Below are positions 1-10,500 of a DNA stretch of 64,000 bases, piece after piece; the first letter of the stretch is position 1; each line of letters begins with the position of its first letter. The translations under genes were made by a program, and so were the position numbers. The notes beneath the pieces were generated by a model. The model made no database searches. It had not been told where the DNA came from and saw nothing but the letters and a program-made list of their open reading frames with translations. The stretch covers positions 1 through 64,000 of the forward strand of contig NZ_WNJO01000002.1 of the NCBI RefSeq assembly GCF_009720675.1. The letters run 5' to 3'. Source of the stretch: Secundilactobacillus folii. GTDB lineage: Bacteria; Bacillota; Bacilli; Lactobacillales; Lactobacillaceae.

Positions 1-30
1 GAGTTAGCTATAACTTCTTGCCAACTCTAT

Positions 31-60
31 AAGTATATCTCACTGCCCATGTCATGTCAA
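31..60 (-). promoter_or_regulatory. Strong sigma-A-type promoter firing leftward out of the window
   Basis: Read on the minus strand, TTGACA (60-55) is followed by a 17-nt spacer and TATACT (37-32). The -35 is perfect and the -10 differs at one base. It would start a transcript near base 25 heading off the left edge, so its gene is not visible. The rest of 1-258 is AT-rich and shows no convincing gene. Confidence 0.6.
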
Positions 61-258
61 TTAAAACTTCGAAATAATTTTCTGAGGTTTCAATATCTAT
101 CTGAAGCAGCTTATCCAATATACCGCTTTGCAAAAGGAATGTCAAACATGTATTTATAAATATTTGAAACTCATGTCCGTCGCCCTTTAGCGAAGCAACT
201 TTAATAATATATCATCATAATAAACGTGTGTCAACGGTATTCCTCAAATTAATTCCAT

Positions 259-765
259 TTAGTGTCTAATGAATAGTTGCCGACCGTCATTGGGGTGCCG
301 TCTCAAATATTGCTTGGTGAACCGTGCTACTGCTAATTTATCGGTTTGGTCAATCTGAGCAATTTTCATCGCCGTTAAAAGTTGACGATAAAAATCATCC
401 GCCTTGCGATCATATAAGTTCACTAACTGATCATGATGTTGAATGACCCACTGTCGAAGTTCTTCATAACGAGCAGGGCGGACAACATTGAGTAGTAATG
501 AGAGCGCAGTTGGAATCAAGGCAAATAATGTCGCCTTTTTCTCGTCTGCATTTAATAATTGTACGAACCGATTAATAAATAAGTCATTTAATTGAGCAGC
601 CGTCCAATCTTCTGGCTGCATGCCGTATCCCTCCACAAGTACCTGAGCCGTGATTGTTACGATCAGTTCCACTTGCCGACGTTGATCTTCAGTTAGATTA
701 TTCATCATTGGTGTCGAATCAATTTGATCTAACCACTGGTCAAGCTGATTATCAAAGGTCATCAT
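259..765 (-). CDS. Hypothetical protein, 168 aa, lactobacillar type
   Basis: I do not recognise a family. The protein is soluble-looking and mostly helical, acidic at the N-terminus, with one moderately hydrophobic stretch near residues 78-95 (LFALIPTALSLLLNVV) and a basic C-terminus. A strong GAGGAGG ribosome-binding site sits 4 nt before two adjacent ATG codons, which fixes the start. It is divergent from the thiolase gene, with about 150 bp between the two starts that must hold both promoters. Complete and intact; function unknown. Confidence 0.75.
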   Translation of the reverse strand: MMTFDNQLDQWLDQIDSTPMMNNLTEDQRRQVELIVTITAQVLVEGYGMQPEDWTAAQLNDLFINRFVQLLNADEKKATLFALIPTALSLLLNVVRPARYEELRQWVIQHHDQLVNLYDRKADDFYRQLLTAMKIAQIDQTDKLAVARFTKQYLRRHPNDGRQLFIRH

Positions 766-915
766 AATCCCTCCTCGTGGTCACAATTATATGAAAGACA
801 AAACAATAATACAAACTCTTTACTTTCTACTAAGACCAATTCAAATCTACAGACTTATTTAGTGATATCATGTATGCTTGTTAGACGAAAACTATTAATG
901 AAGAGGAAATTAATC

Positions 916-2091
916 ATGACAGAAGTTGTTATCTTAAGCGCAGTCAGAACACCGATCGGTAAGATGGGACGCCAATTCGCTCAGCTTTCCGCCGTTGAGC
1001 TCGGGGCAATTGCTGCTAAAGCTGCTATCGCGCAGGCGCAACTTTCGCCAACACAAATCGATCAGGCAATTATTGGCAACGTGTTACAGGCTGGTTCAGG
1101 GCAAAATGTTGCCCGTCAAATTGCTCTAAATAGCGGTCTGCCCAGCACAACAACCGCAATGACCATTAACCAAGTTTGTGGTTCCGGTATTAAAGCCATT
1201 CGTTTGGCACAGTCCGCAATTGTAATGGGCGATGCGTCTATTGTACTTGCAGGCGGAACAGAGAGCATGTCAAACGTTCCCTATCTTCTTCCAGACATGC
1301 GTCGGGGAAAGGGATACGGTGAAACCAAAGTACTAGATGGCCTGGAGCATGATGGCCTCCGCGATGCATTTGGCAATGAACTGATGGGTATCACCGCCGA
1401 AAATGTCGCGCGTAAATACCATGTCAGCCGTAACGACCAGGACGCTTTTTCATATCAATCACACATGAAAGCACTAGCAGCCACCCAAAACGGACGGTTC
1501 ACGGACGAAATCGTCCCGGTAACAGTCAAAGGAAAAACACCAGCCACCATCAGCACTGATGAACCAATTCGACCTGACACCTCGATGACGGCTCTTGCAA
1601 AACTTAAACCCGCATTCCAAACTAATGGCACCGTAACTGCTGGGAATGCAGCTGGCTTAAACGATGGCGCAAGTATGTTAGTTTTAATGGCTAAGGATGC
1701 CGCCGATGCAGCAGGCCTCAATTACATTGCAGTTCTAGACGGCTATAAAGAAGTTGGCATCGATCCTGCTATTATGGGCTATGCACCATACTACGCCGTG
1801 ACCGATCTGCTAAAAATGCAGAGCCGCTCAATTAGTGATATCGACCGTTTCGAATTAAACGAGGCTTTTGCCGCGCAATCAGTAGCCGTTTCACGAGACT
1901 TAAAAATTCCTGCAGATCGGCTTAATGTCAACGGGGGCGCAATTGCACTGGGTCATCCGGTGGGCGCTTCAGGAGCTCGGATTTTAACCACCTTAGTTCA
2001 CGAATTAGAACACGATCAGCTCAATAGTGGCATGGCCGCAATCTGTATCGGCGGTGGTATGGGCATCGCACTCTCAGTTCATCGGGGCTGA
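916..2091 (+). CDS. Acetyl-CoA C-acetyltransferase (thiolase)
   Basis: Condenses two acetyl-CoA to acetoacetyl-CoA in the cytosol; in lactobacilli this is the first step of the mevalonate isoprenoid route. The 391-aa product has the usual thiolase length. The nucleophilic Cys is at about residue 88 in NQVCGSGIKA, the His motif GHPVGASG lies near residue 345, and the second catalytic Cys is in the C-terminal CIGGGMG. An in-frame start exists 54 nt upstream, but the ATG at 916 is preceded by a good AGAGGAAA site and gives the normal MTEVVILSAVRTP N-terminus, so I chose it. The neighbours are not mevalonate genes, so it appears to be a single-gene unit. Confidence 0.93.
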   Translation: MTEVVILSAVRTPIGKMGRQFAQLSAVELGAIAAKAAIAQAQLSPTQIDQAIIGNVLQAGSGQNVARQIALNSGLPSTTTAMTINQVCGSGIKAIRLAQSAIVMGDASIVLAGGTESMSNVPYLLPDMRRGKGYGETKVLDGLEHDGLRDAFGNELMGITAENVARKYHVSRNDQDAFSYQSHMKALAATQNGRFTDEIVPVTVKGKTPATISTDEPIRPDTSMTALAKLKPAFQTNGTVTAGNAAGLNDGASMLVLMAKDAADAAGLNYIAVLDGYKEVGIDPAIMGYAPYYAVTDLLKMQSRSISDIDRFELNEAFAAQSVAVSRDLKIPADRLNVNGGAIALGHPVGASGARILTTLVHELEHDQLNSGMAAICIGGGMGIALSVHRG

Positions 2092-2193
2092 TCCCTCTGC
2101 CAGAGCTAATACCACTAAATAGCACGATGTCACTGTTCGCATAATTCGTAAACAAGACAAGCAATATCAAGATAAATTAGAAGCACCATCAAA

Positions 2194-2250
2194 AATAAGG
2201 CTGCTAAGAGCGCCCTGGATCAGACAGGGATTTGCACTTAGAGCCTTATT
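2194..2250. terminator. Nested hairpin, terminator between thiolase and sfsA
   Basis: Three nested complementary arm pairs share one axis: AATAAGGCT/AGCCTTATT (2194-2202 with 2242-2250), CTAAG/CTTAG, and CCCTG/CAGGG. On the minus strand the stem runs into TTTTT, so it should end the sfsA transcript. On the plus strand the downstream T-tract is interrupted, so termination of the thiolase mRNA is less certain. Confidence 0.6.
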
Positions 2251-2270
2251 GCTGTGCTTTTTGCACCTAA

Positions 2271-3008
2271 CTACTCTTTTTCAATTGACTGAGCTTCTTG
2301 AAACGGCGCATCCAAGTCAAAAGAAACCGGTCGCCGAAGTGAAACACTCTTTGCGGTCACATTGCAGTCCAAAGCGACAACGTGAACACCCGCTGCTTTT
2401 GCGGCTTGAATAGCGGCTGCTAATTTTGGAGCACGCTGGTGATAAATAGTCATCCGCTGAGCATAGTCCATTTGAACCACGAAAAGCAGGTAAGTTATCG
2501 CACCTTCTGATACAGCGCGAATTAACTCGTGAACGTGTTTGACCGCTCGCACAGTTGGGGCGTCAGGAAAGGCGACCACGCCGTTATTTTCGAGTGTGAC
2601 GCCCTTGACTTCGATCCATAGGTCCTGGCCGGTAACCGTTTCAGCCCAAAAATCAATGCGCGATTTATCGTAAACCGTTTCAGGCTTGAAGCGTTTTAAT
2701 TCTGGCATGCCTGGTAAATGCAGTTGCTGAGCCTGCAAAGCTTCTTTAACGATCAAATTTGGTAACTGGCTGTCGATGTTGACCCAGTGTTTATCGTCCT
2801 TCTTTACGGCTACCAAATCATAATCCGTTTTTCGTGTTGGCTTCGGTTGATAATTCAACGCCACAGTGACACCCGGAATAAAGATCTCTCGGCCTCGGCC
2901 CGTATTCTTAACGTGCGTCGTCACCCGCTGGTCACCCAACTGACAGTAAGCAATAAACCGGTTGGGTCTTTCAATAAACGTTGCCAATTTGATGTCCTCA
3001 TACTGCAT
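2271..3008 (-). CDS. sfsA: SfsA family protein (sugar fermentation stimulation)
   Basis: A 245-aa homologue of SfsA, a DNA-binding protein with an OB-like N-terminal part and a PD-(D/E)XK nuclease-like core. Core residues are visible as DFWAETVTG followed by LWIEVKGVTL (about residues 120-140), then FPDAPTVRAVKHVHEL. The biological role outside E. coli is not established. The ATG at 3008 sits 8 nt after a perfect AGGAGG; an upstream GTG overlaps that ribosome-binding site and is rejected. It is monocistronic, ends at the nested hairpin, and is divergent from the GNAT gene. Confidence 0.9.
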   Translation of the reverse strand: MQYEDIKLATFIERPNRFIAYCQLGDQRVTTHVKNTGRGREIFIPGVTVALNYQPKPTRKTDYDLVAVKKDDKHWVNIDSQLPNLIVKEALQAQQLHLPGMPELKRFKPETVYDKSRIDFWAETVTGQDLWIEVKGVTLENNGVVAFPDAPTVRAVKHVHELIRAVSEGAITYLLFVVQMDYAQRMTIYHQRAPKLAAAIQAAKAAGVHVVALDCNVTAKSVSLRRPVSFDLDAPFQEAQSIEKE

Positions 3009-3112
3009 TGACCACACCTCCTAGCATTTATTATGGCGCCGGAGCTTTTTAAAATGCAATGAGAAGTGTAGAATTCTATTTGAGCAAACAATTGTTTAGA
3101 AGGTGAAAAATC

Positions 3113-3637
3113 ATGTCCGTCAGTTACTTAAGGCGCGCTGTTGAATCAGATTTACCCGCGATCAAAAGGATTATCAGCGACGCTAAAGCGTATCTTAAGG
3201 CACAAAAGATCAACCAATGGCAGGATGGCTATCCTGACGATGCCATTTTAAAGCAAGATATCGAAGATGGAATTACTTACGTCCTCATCATTGATAACCA
3301 GCTTGCTGGTACTGCTGCTCTTCATCAGGGAATCGATATCGACTATCTGAAAATCGATGACGGCAGTTGGAAAAATGGAATCGACGCGCATTACACCGCC
3401 ATCCATAGAATTGCTCTTGCCGGTAATTTCCGGGGAAAACATCTTTCGGAAAAACTCATGAGTGGTCTCATTACGATCTCCAGCCTCTTAGGTTTTAAAG
3501 ATATCCGAATCGATACCCATCCAGAGAATGTGGGCATGCAGCGCGTTATTACAAGTAACGGTTTTGAAAAACGCGGGAAAGTGTACATGCATAGCAGCAA
3601 CGACCTGCGTATCGCCTATCAACTGTTGATTGATTAA
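3113..3637 (+). CDS. GNAT family N-acetyltransferase
   Basis: A 174-aa GNAT-fold protein. The N-terminus (LRRAVESDLPAIKRIISDAK) matches GNAT strand 1/helix 1. The acetyl-CoA loop lies around residues 102-118 (IALAGNFRGKHLSEKLMSG, a variant Q/R-x-x-G-x-G/A), and THPENVGMQRVITSNGFEKRG is the typical C-terminal 'N-x-x-M-x-x-x-x-x-x-x-G-F' segment. The substrate cannot be inferred. The ATG at 3113 has an AGGTG site 6 nt upstream. A small membrane protein gene follows after 19 nt, so the two probably share a transcript. Confidence 0.85.
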   Translation: MSVSYLRRAVESDLPAIKRIISDAKAYLKAQKINQWQDGYPDDAILKQDIEDGITYVLIIDNQLAGTAALHQGIDIDYLKIDDGSWKNGIDAHYTAIHRIALAGNFRGKHLSEKLMSGLITISSLLGFKDIRIDTHPENVGMQRVITSNGFEKRGKVYMHSSNDLRIAYQLLID

Positions 3638-3656
3638 TCAAAGGGGTGAAAGTCTT

Positions 3657-3845
3657 ATGACCAATCCGGATATAGCCGTCCAAATTAAATTAGCGATCCT
3701 CTTTGCAGTGGGTCTCATCGCTGTACTAACTATGATTACTTTCAATATTCGTCAGGATCACCGAGTCGCTTTAACTTCGACTTTACCACTCATCGTCGTT
3801 GCGGCTTTCATGCTGATGGTTTTAATCTTTCTGGCGTTACTGTAA
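3657..3845 (+). CDS. Small membrane protein, two TM helices, 62 aa
   Basis: The 62-aa product is almost entirely two hydrophobic helices (about residues 10-29 and 40-61), separated by the polar hairpin FNIRQDHRVALTSTLP. The ATG at 3657 follows AAGGGGTGAAAG with normal spacing. It lies 19 nt after the GNAT gene and is probably co-transcribed with it. No family is recognised. Confidence 0.7.
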   Translation: MTNPDIAVQIKLAILFAVGLIAVLTMITFNIRQDHRVALTSTLPLIVVAAFMLMVLIFLALL

Positions 3846-3889
3846 AGGGCAGGTAAACAAACGATTTTCAAATCAACCAGATTAGAATC

Positions 3890-4103
3890 AAAAGAGGCTG
3901 GGCCAGAAGTCAAAATTGGTAAGTATCGAACTGATTTCTTAACCCAGAGATAGTTCATATTGTTATTTAATCTCAACTCTAACCGTACATCAAAACACAG
4001 GTTCCGGCCACGTAACCCAAGAGCACCGCAGATTCCAAAAACCAGGAATCTACGGTGCTCTTTACTGATATTCTGGGATCTAACCGAGTTTTGCCCCACT
4101 CTG
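3890..4103. repeat. Dispersed palindromic repeat, family 1, long copy (A)
   Basis: A segment of about 214 bp between two genes. It starts with GAGGCTGGGCCAGAAGTC and ends with CCGAGTTTTGCCCCACTCTG, whose reverse complement resembles the start, so it has imperfect terminal inverted repeats. Inside is a 16-bp hairpin (4021-4036 with 4045-4060) followed by TTCTGGGATCTAACCGAG. The hairpin-plus-tail part recurs near 50701 and 55898. It also supplies the only terminator-like structure downstream of yfhO. This accounts for the 3846-4137 gap. Confidence 0.7.
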
Positions 4104-4137
4104 TTAGTCCTATTACAAACTAAATTCACTCAGAAAC

Positions 4138-7100
4138 TTACTTTCTTTGCTTTCGAATCACAGCCAAACCAAGCGTTATCAATAATCCAATGAGAAAAGC
4201 GGTAATCCCGATAGCTGACACGAGGCGTCCAACCTTCAAACCAGGAGTCTGATAGGTCAACCTAATTTGATGGTTCCCTGCCGGAATCTTAGCACCGACA
4301 AAACCAACGTTAACTTTTTGAGTTGCTGTTGGTTTGCCATCAACTGTTAGCTGCCACCCCTTTGAATAGGGAATTGAAGTTGTCAAAACGCTGGCTTGCC
4401 GATTATTGCTTGTGCCAGTAACTTGGTCATTAGTCACTTTCAGTTGACCCAGACTCTGTTTTTGCAACCGAGCCGTTTTTTGTTTATAGGACTGTCCAAA
4501 TGGTACTGCAATGATCCGAACGTGTTTGAAACTGATCTGATTTGCCCGGTAAAATGCCAGATGAATATGAGTTCGAGCTTTCGTTGAATACCCAAGATTT
4601 AGTAACGCTGAACCCTTCTTTTCATAATCTGACATATTATTAATTCCAAGTTGTTGCACAGATGCTCTCTTGTTCATTGTGCGAACAAGGATCGCATACG
4701 ACTTAAAGTAGCCGTGATTCAAATAATAGCGCCAGTAACGTAACTTTTGGCCCTTTGAAAACGGCACGTTAGCCAGCATTGCTCGCCGAGCGCGATAGGA
4801 TAAGCGGGTCTTTGTCGACGGGAAGCGCGTCTTGATGCCATCAAATTCAATGTAAAGCTCGCTATTTTGATATGCCGACGGATTCTTCAAGGTAATCGTG
4901 TAATAGGCATTCTGTCCCAAATCATCACTGGTCATTTCTTTTAAACCATGCTGATTTTTAGCATTATTAGCCGCCACGATCGACCGGTTTTCTTCCAGTA
5001 ACCGTACGATCGAATTCGACGGGTGCTGAAGTTGGGCATAATCACGATACTGTGCATCTTTCACGGGACTCATCACGTTTGAAAACGTCGGGTTCCTAAC
5101 CAAGGAAGCAGTCGTGTTATGTGTCAGACGATAGACGCCTGCCTGCCCAAGCGTCGTGATTGGCAAGGATCGCATTTGGACAGTGTATGGTACCGTTTTA
5201 GCTGTTGTAGCAGCCTTAACGGTCTTAACACCACTTGCCTTTTGACTCGTTAGCGCACCGTCCAAGAGTGCCTGTTCCTTATTTGGCGCTGATAATTTAT
5301 GATAAGCAGAATTATTCAATTGTGCGGTTTGTGTATAGGCTAACGGCAGCGCATACGGATTTCGATAAATGACGGTACCGGAGTTATTATCCAAACCATA
5401 AACCAGTTTATTGTGGAATAAGAGTACCTTACCACGCCGACTTTTGACGATTTTAAAGCCGTACGGAATCTTCGACTGACCAACTTCGTCAGCGCGGGCA
5501 AACAGGTATTTAACGTTTAGTAAAGAACTCATTGTGGTCCGATTATCCACGTTTCGAGTCGGATTATTCATCGTGTTTTCACTGTTTCTTAACGTCTGGT
5601 TGAACTTGTTAACCGTGCCACTTTGAACTGAAAAGTATGAACTGATTGAATGCATATTTAGCAGCATTGGAATGTTATTACCAGCACTTCCCATTGAATA
5701 ATAATCCGTCGTGGTCGCCGTTCTGTAAAACGAACGATCATGCTTCGCTAAATAGCGGTTAGCGTAGTCATAAAATGCTGACGTCCAGTGGGTAGCAACA
5801 CCCCGGCTTAATTCTGAATTTGCTGATGGACTATAGTCTGTGCTGTAAAAGCTGATGCCTGCACTAGCAGTATTGACGATCACCATTGCCAGTAGAGCGT
5901 ACTTCATTCGGGCACCTTTAAGGCCGCCAAGAATACCATAGCCCACCACAACTAATGTCATGAGATAAATGCCATACATAATTAAATGGTGCGTAGATAA
6001 GTCAAAGCTGAAGCCGTTGCCGAGCCAGACTAAGGCCAATAAAATCACGGTGCCCCAAACAAACCATTTGAAATCGGCTAGATCAAGCTCTTGAAGATGA
6101 TCAATAAATAAACCGGAAACCAGGGCAAACAGCAACTGTGTCAACATGACCCAACGGTTGGAAGGCGTGCTCATCACGTTCATGATGGCAGCAAATTGCG
6201 GTAATAAAAGTGCCACAGCAATTAGCAAAAACGTGATATTGATCATCAAGTAACGCTTAAAGTGCCGTAACGACCAAATCATCGCAATCAGTGATAAGCC
6301 GGCTGTTCCCATGACGACCCAATAATACATTTGACCATTAGAATTCAAAATAGCGTTTGGCAGCTTCATATAATAAATTGGCGGGTAAAATTTTAACCCG
6401 TTAGCAAAGTTCGAGCTGCCAGAACGTGATGAATTCAGCATCGATAAAATATTTGGCAACAGTACCATGGCCGCAATCATGAGTGCCATGACCACTGTGG
6501 CTACAAAATAGCCAAGGGAACGTGGCAGTGACCGCACCAGTTCGCCCTTTCGTTTTAAATCGATGTAGCGAATAATGGCAAATGCCAATGAGCCAAGTCC
6601 TAATAAATAAGCAAAATAGACGTTACTGATCAAGGCAATTGCTGTAATTGCAACTAGCCAAAGGAACGACTGCCCATGATAGATCTTATCGATAGCCACG
6701 CAAAGCAGTGGGAAGAAAATCATCGGCAGCAAGAAAAATGGGTGATGAAAACTGACATAAAAAGAATAACTGCAAAACGTATAGATCAACGAACTAATTA
6801 AGCTGCCGCTACGCTTCAAATGCATTTGACGGGCAAATACTAAAAATGCCAAACCAACAAAGTACAAACGTAAAATCGTGAGCAGCTGGAAACCAAGTTC
6901 AATTTTGCCAGCTGGAAAGAGGGCAATTAAATAACTGAAAGGATCACCAACCACGTAGTAAGCAAAGGTCGTCATTTGATCGGCACCTAGCCCTAAGTTC
7001 CATGACCAACCGAATAACGACTGGTGAGCTGTCCCACGTAAGATGCGATAGAACTCCTCCAGAATCGGATAGTGCTGTGCGATGCCATCAACGCTCCAGA

Positions 7101-7209
7101 TATTAGTTTGGCCATTTAATCGCAACACACCAAACGAACATACTACAACGAACACGAAAGCAATAGAATAAACGACCCACACCGGGATTTTCTCATAAAC
7201 TTTTCTCAA
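4138..7209 (-). CDS. yfhO: YfhO family membrane protein (putative GT-C glycosyltransferase)
   Basis: A 1023-aa polytopic protein of the YfhO family, which in Firmicutes is linked to glycosylation of lipoteichoic acid or other surface polymers. The N-terminal half has about a dozen TM helices, starting at residue 10 and running to about 450. An extracytoplasmic region of about 500 residues follows, and a final TM helix near 995-1015 is followed by the basic tail RKQRK. The start is a TTG at 7209 with GGAGCGAG 6-7 nt upstream; the next in-frame Met is far inside. The gene stands alone on this strand. Confidence 0.88.
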   Translation of the reverse strand: MRKVYEKIPVWVVYSIAFVFVVVCSFGVLRLNGQTNIWSVDGIAQHYPILEEFYRILRGTAHQSLFGWSWNLGLGADQMTTFAYYVVGDPFSYLIALFPAGKIELGFQLLTILRLYFVGLAFLVFARQMHLKRSGSLISSLIYTFCSYSFYVSFHHPFFLLPMIFFPLLCVAIDKIYHGQSFLWLVAITAIALISNVYFAYLLGLGSLAFAIIRYIDLKRKGELVRSLPRSLGYFVATVVMALMIAAMVLLPNILSMLNSSRSGSSNFANGLKFYPPIYYMKLPNAILNSNGQMYYWVVMGTAGLSLIAMIWSLRHFKRYLMINITFLLIAVALLLPQFAAIMNVMSTPSNRWVMLTQLLFALVSGLFIDHLQELDLADFKWFVWGTVILLALVWLGNGFSFDLSTHHLIMYGIYLMTLVVVGYGILGGLKGARMKYALLAMVIVNTASAGISFYSTDYSPSANSELSRGVATHWTSAFYDYANRYLAKHDRSFYRTATTTDYYSMGSAGNNIPMLLNMHSISSYFSVQSGTVNKFNQTLRNSENTMNNPTRNVDNRTTMSSLLNVKYLFARADEVGQSKIPYGFKIVKSRRGKVLLFHNKLVYGLDNNSGTVIYRNPYALPLAYTQTAQLNNSAYHKLSAPNKEQALLDGALTSQKASGVKTVKAATTAKTVPYTVQMRSLPITTLGQAGVYRLTHNTTASLVRNPTFSNVMSPVKDAQYRDYAQLQHPSNSIVRLLEENRSIVAANNAKNQHGLKEMTSDDLGQNAYYTITLKNPSAYQNSELYIEFDGIKTRFPSTKTRLSYRARRAMLANVPFSKGQKLRYWRYYLNHGYFKSYAILVRTMNKRASVQQLGINNMSDYEKKGSALLNLGYSTKARTHIHLAFYRANQISFKHVRIIAVPFGQSYKQKTARLQKQSLGQLKVTNDQVTGTSNNRQASVLTTSIPYSKGWQLTVDGKPTATQKVNVGFVGAKIPAGNHQIRLTYQTPGLKVGRLVSAIGITAFLIGLLITLGLAVIRKQRK

Positions 7210-7539
7210 AACAAGCTCGCTCCAATTTCAAAAATTAACTGTCTATATTATGCCATGATTTCAACTTTGATAACAAACCTTACGGCAAGTTTGACCTACG
7301 CACTAATTTCTTCTTGAACAAATGAAGTCTCAACTCGTCACTGCAACTGACTGATATCCAAACCCTAAATTAGCGGTAGCTCGACAAAGAGCCACCCATA
7401 GCGTGATAAATAATTTCACTATTCCGTAATCGGCCTAACAATCTTAAGAAAGATTAAGATTTTCTCAAGATCCAGACAGATTGCAGAGAAATGGCCACTT
7501 GCCCTTGGATCGGCCCAAAGTCGGGGGTCGTTCATCCCA
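7210..7539. other. Intergenic region without a recognised gene
   Basis: About 330 bp between the starts of yfhO and the end of addA. I see one AT-rich imperfect inverted repeat near 7442-7470 (CTTAAG...CTCAAG) but no T-tract terminator, no ORF with a ribosome-binding site, and no known RNA motif. Confidence 0.4.
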
Positions 7540-10500
7540 TTAAATTTGAACTAACTGATCTGCCGAAAGCAGATAAAGATACTTCTCAAAAACGGATTGA
7601 TGAAGCATTTTCTCAAGTGCTAATGCATACAATCGTAATTGTCCTTCATAACGATGCTTAATTTTTGACACTGCGTCAGAACGTTTTGAAACGTAATCAG
7701 TCTTGTAATCAAATAATATAATGCCTTCCTGGGTGACAAAATAGCCGTCAATGATTCCGTGAATTAAAATCTTAGCAGTCTTATCGGTCACTTCGCTGAA
7801 CACATCGTGAGCTGGCAACAGTAGTGAAAACGGCGTCTCACGTTTTAAACTATCCTGATGTTGAAGAATCGTTTGTCCAAATTCACTCTTAAAGAAATTC
7901 ACAATTTGTGGCTGATTGATCCGTGCCGCCACCGCTTCTGGCATCACCTTTTGGGTCACAAGCCGATCAATTACATGCTGCACCGCAACGAGATCTACTG
8001 GCTGAGATACATCCAGTTCCTGCAACACTAAGTGGGTTGCCGTCCCAATTTCTGCAGAGGTTGGTGCTGTCACAGTTTGCATGAAGGCTGGCTGACCTAA
8101 TTCGTGCGTCACAAACCGGTTGCCCGCTTGAGTATTTTGCCAATCCGGCTGATAATCACCTAGCTGCTTAATATCCGGGTCTTCAAATAACCGCTTAATT
8201 TCAGAAACTGATTGATAAGCAGTGGTCATTGTTTCTGGCAGATGCTGGTATTTGAAATTCATGAGTTGGTTGATCTGATCGATGTTAACCTCTGAATAAT
8301 CCGTCACCTGTGCTTGAGCTTTAAGGCCTACTAACCACTTTTCACCAGTCTCAGGTTTCATTCGTGGCCCCATGTTCAACAAATCATCCGCTGAATAGAA
8401 ATGAATATCGAACTGGGTCTGATCATCTTTGAGCGCCGGCAAAACTTTCCCCTCCGGATTGAGTTTGAAGTTCGGATGACGCATCAAAGCCATCCCGATC
8501 CACTTCAAGAAGGTCGGTGATTTTTCACGTAAATTGGCGTTCAACACCAACGTTTCGTCATGGTTGGCCGCTGCCCAACTCTTAATAAGACTTTCTTGAC
8601 CGTCACACTGTCCCACAATGTATAGCTGCTGCTCAGCACGTGTGAGCGCAACGTACAGTTTACGCATTTCCTCGGCCAAAGCCTCCTTACGCGTGGCTGC
8701 TTGAATCACTAATTTAGGTAAGGTTGGCGCCGTCACTCTGGTTTGTGGGTCAAAGTAGTCAATACCGATGCCCAGTTGATTATTCAAAACTGCTGCATCC
8801 GTGAGTTCTCGCATGTTGAACTGTTTAGAGGCATTCAGCAGAAAAACTACTGGGAATTCCAGTCCCTTACTACCGTGGATCGTCATGACCTGAACGGCAT
8901 TTTCAGTCGCCCGAGTTTTGGCCTCAGCTAAATCATGCTCATTTCGCTGCATCCGTTCAATAAACCGAACGAACTGGAAAAGTCCTTTGAAGCCGTTTTG
9001 TTCGTAGTCGGACGCCCGCTCATACAACGCGTGCAAGTTAGCCTGTCGCTGTGGGCCCGCCGGCATACCCGCAACGTAGTCCAGAAAGCCCGTCACCTGA
9101 TAGATCTGCCAGATCAGTGTCGCTAACTGTTTTTGACGTGCAGTCGTTTGAAACTGCCGCAGCTGAGTTAAGAAGCGCTGTACTTTGGGATAGAGATCAT
9201 CTGCGTAATGATCGCCGGCATAATCGGTTTGGTATTGTTGGTCAAAGTGCAGTAATGCGGTGTAGTAATCATCGGTTTTATCCGTCACTCGTAGGTAGGC
9301 TAATTCATTTTCATTTAATCCAACGATTGGTGACCGTAAGACCGCGGCCAACGGAATATCCTGATAGGGATTATCAATGATCTGTAGTAACGACATCATG
9401 ATTTGAACTTCAGTGGTCTTAAAGTAACTCTGCGCATCATTAATTTGAACCGGAATATCAGCTCGGCCAAATTGATCTTGGATCTCTAAATTACTGTTCC
9501 TAGTCGAAGACAGAATAGCAATATCTTGAAACCTCAAGCGGCGTAACTTTTGTTCTGAACGGTCCCAAATTTCAGTATTTTGAGCCAACAATTCGCGGAT
9601 TTTCTGGGCAATCAATGTCACTTGTCCCTCATCGCCATCAGGAACGTCTTTGCCTGTTTGCTCACTTTCAACGCCAGTATCATAAATCATAAGTGAAGCC
9701 ACGTTAGGCAACGTTTGAGGATAATTTGCACCATAAACTAATTTAGCAGGTCCTTCATACTTAATCTGACCCAACTGCTCATCCATGATTTGTGTGAAAA
9801 TCAGATTGGTGAAATCATCTACGTTTTCCATCGACCGGAAATTCTCCGCCAGGGTGATTTCTTTGCCAGCGTGCGGATCAGCCTGGTAGTGATTGAATTT
9901 ATCAATAAACAGTTTGGGTTCGGCCAACCTAAATCGGTAGATTGATTGTTTAATATCACCCACCATAAACAAATTACCAGGATCATCGTGCGCCAGAGTA
10001 GTGACGATGGCTTCCTGTAATTCATTAGTATCCTGATATTCATCCACCATGATCTCGTGGTAGTCCTTTGACAACTGCTGCCGAACCGCAACCGCTTCAT
10101 CAGAAGTCGCCTGAAGAATGTCCAAAGCGAAGTGTTCAATATCGCTGAATTCCCAAACGTGTCGGCGACGCTTCTCGGCATCATACGCCCGCGCAAAAGT
10201 TTTCACGACCTTGGTCAGTTCCACCACAATGTCGTGACTATTCACAATGGCTGTGACCGTTTCATCTTCAGGTAGAGGCATTAGTTTAGCCGCTTGTACT
10301 AACGCGTCTTTAGCGTTATCACGATGACTGACATACCGGTCTTTAATCAGTTGATAATCATCGTACTCTGCAGCCTTTTTAGTAATGCTTGGTAAGCGAC
10401 CCCATGGAAATTCATTGAGGCCTGCCCGGAGACCGTCCCAATTAAGTTCATCCATATGAAACTCAGATAAAGTCGTTAAAAGGTCATTAACATAGCTAAC

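Noticed and set aside
1455-1721. Antisense frame within the thiolase gene
   Set aside because: A shadow frame of a strongly conserved coding region with no start signal.
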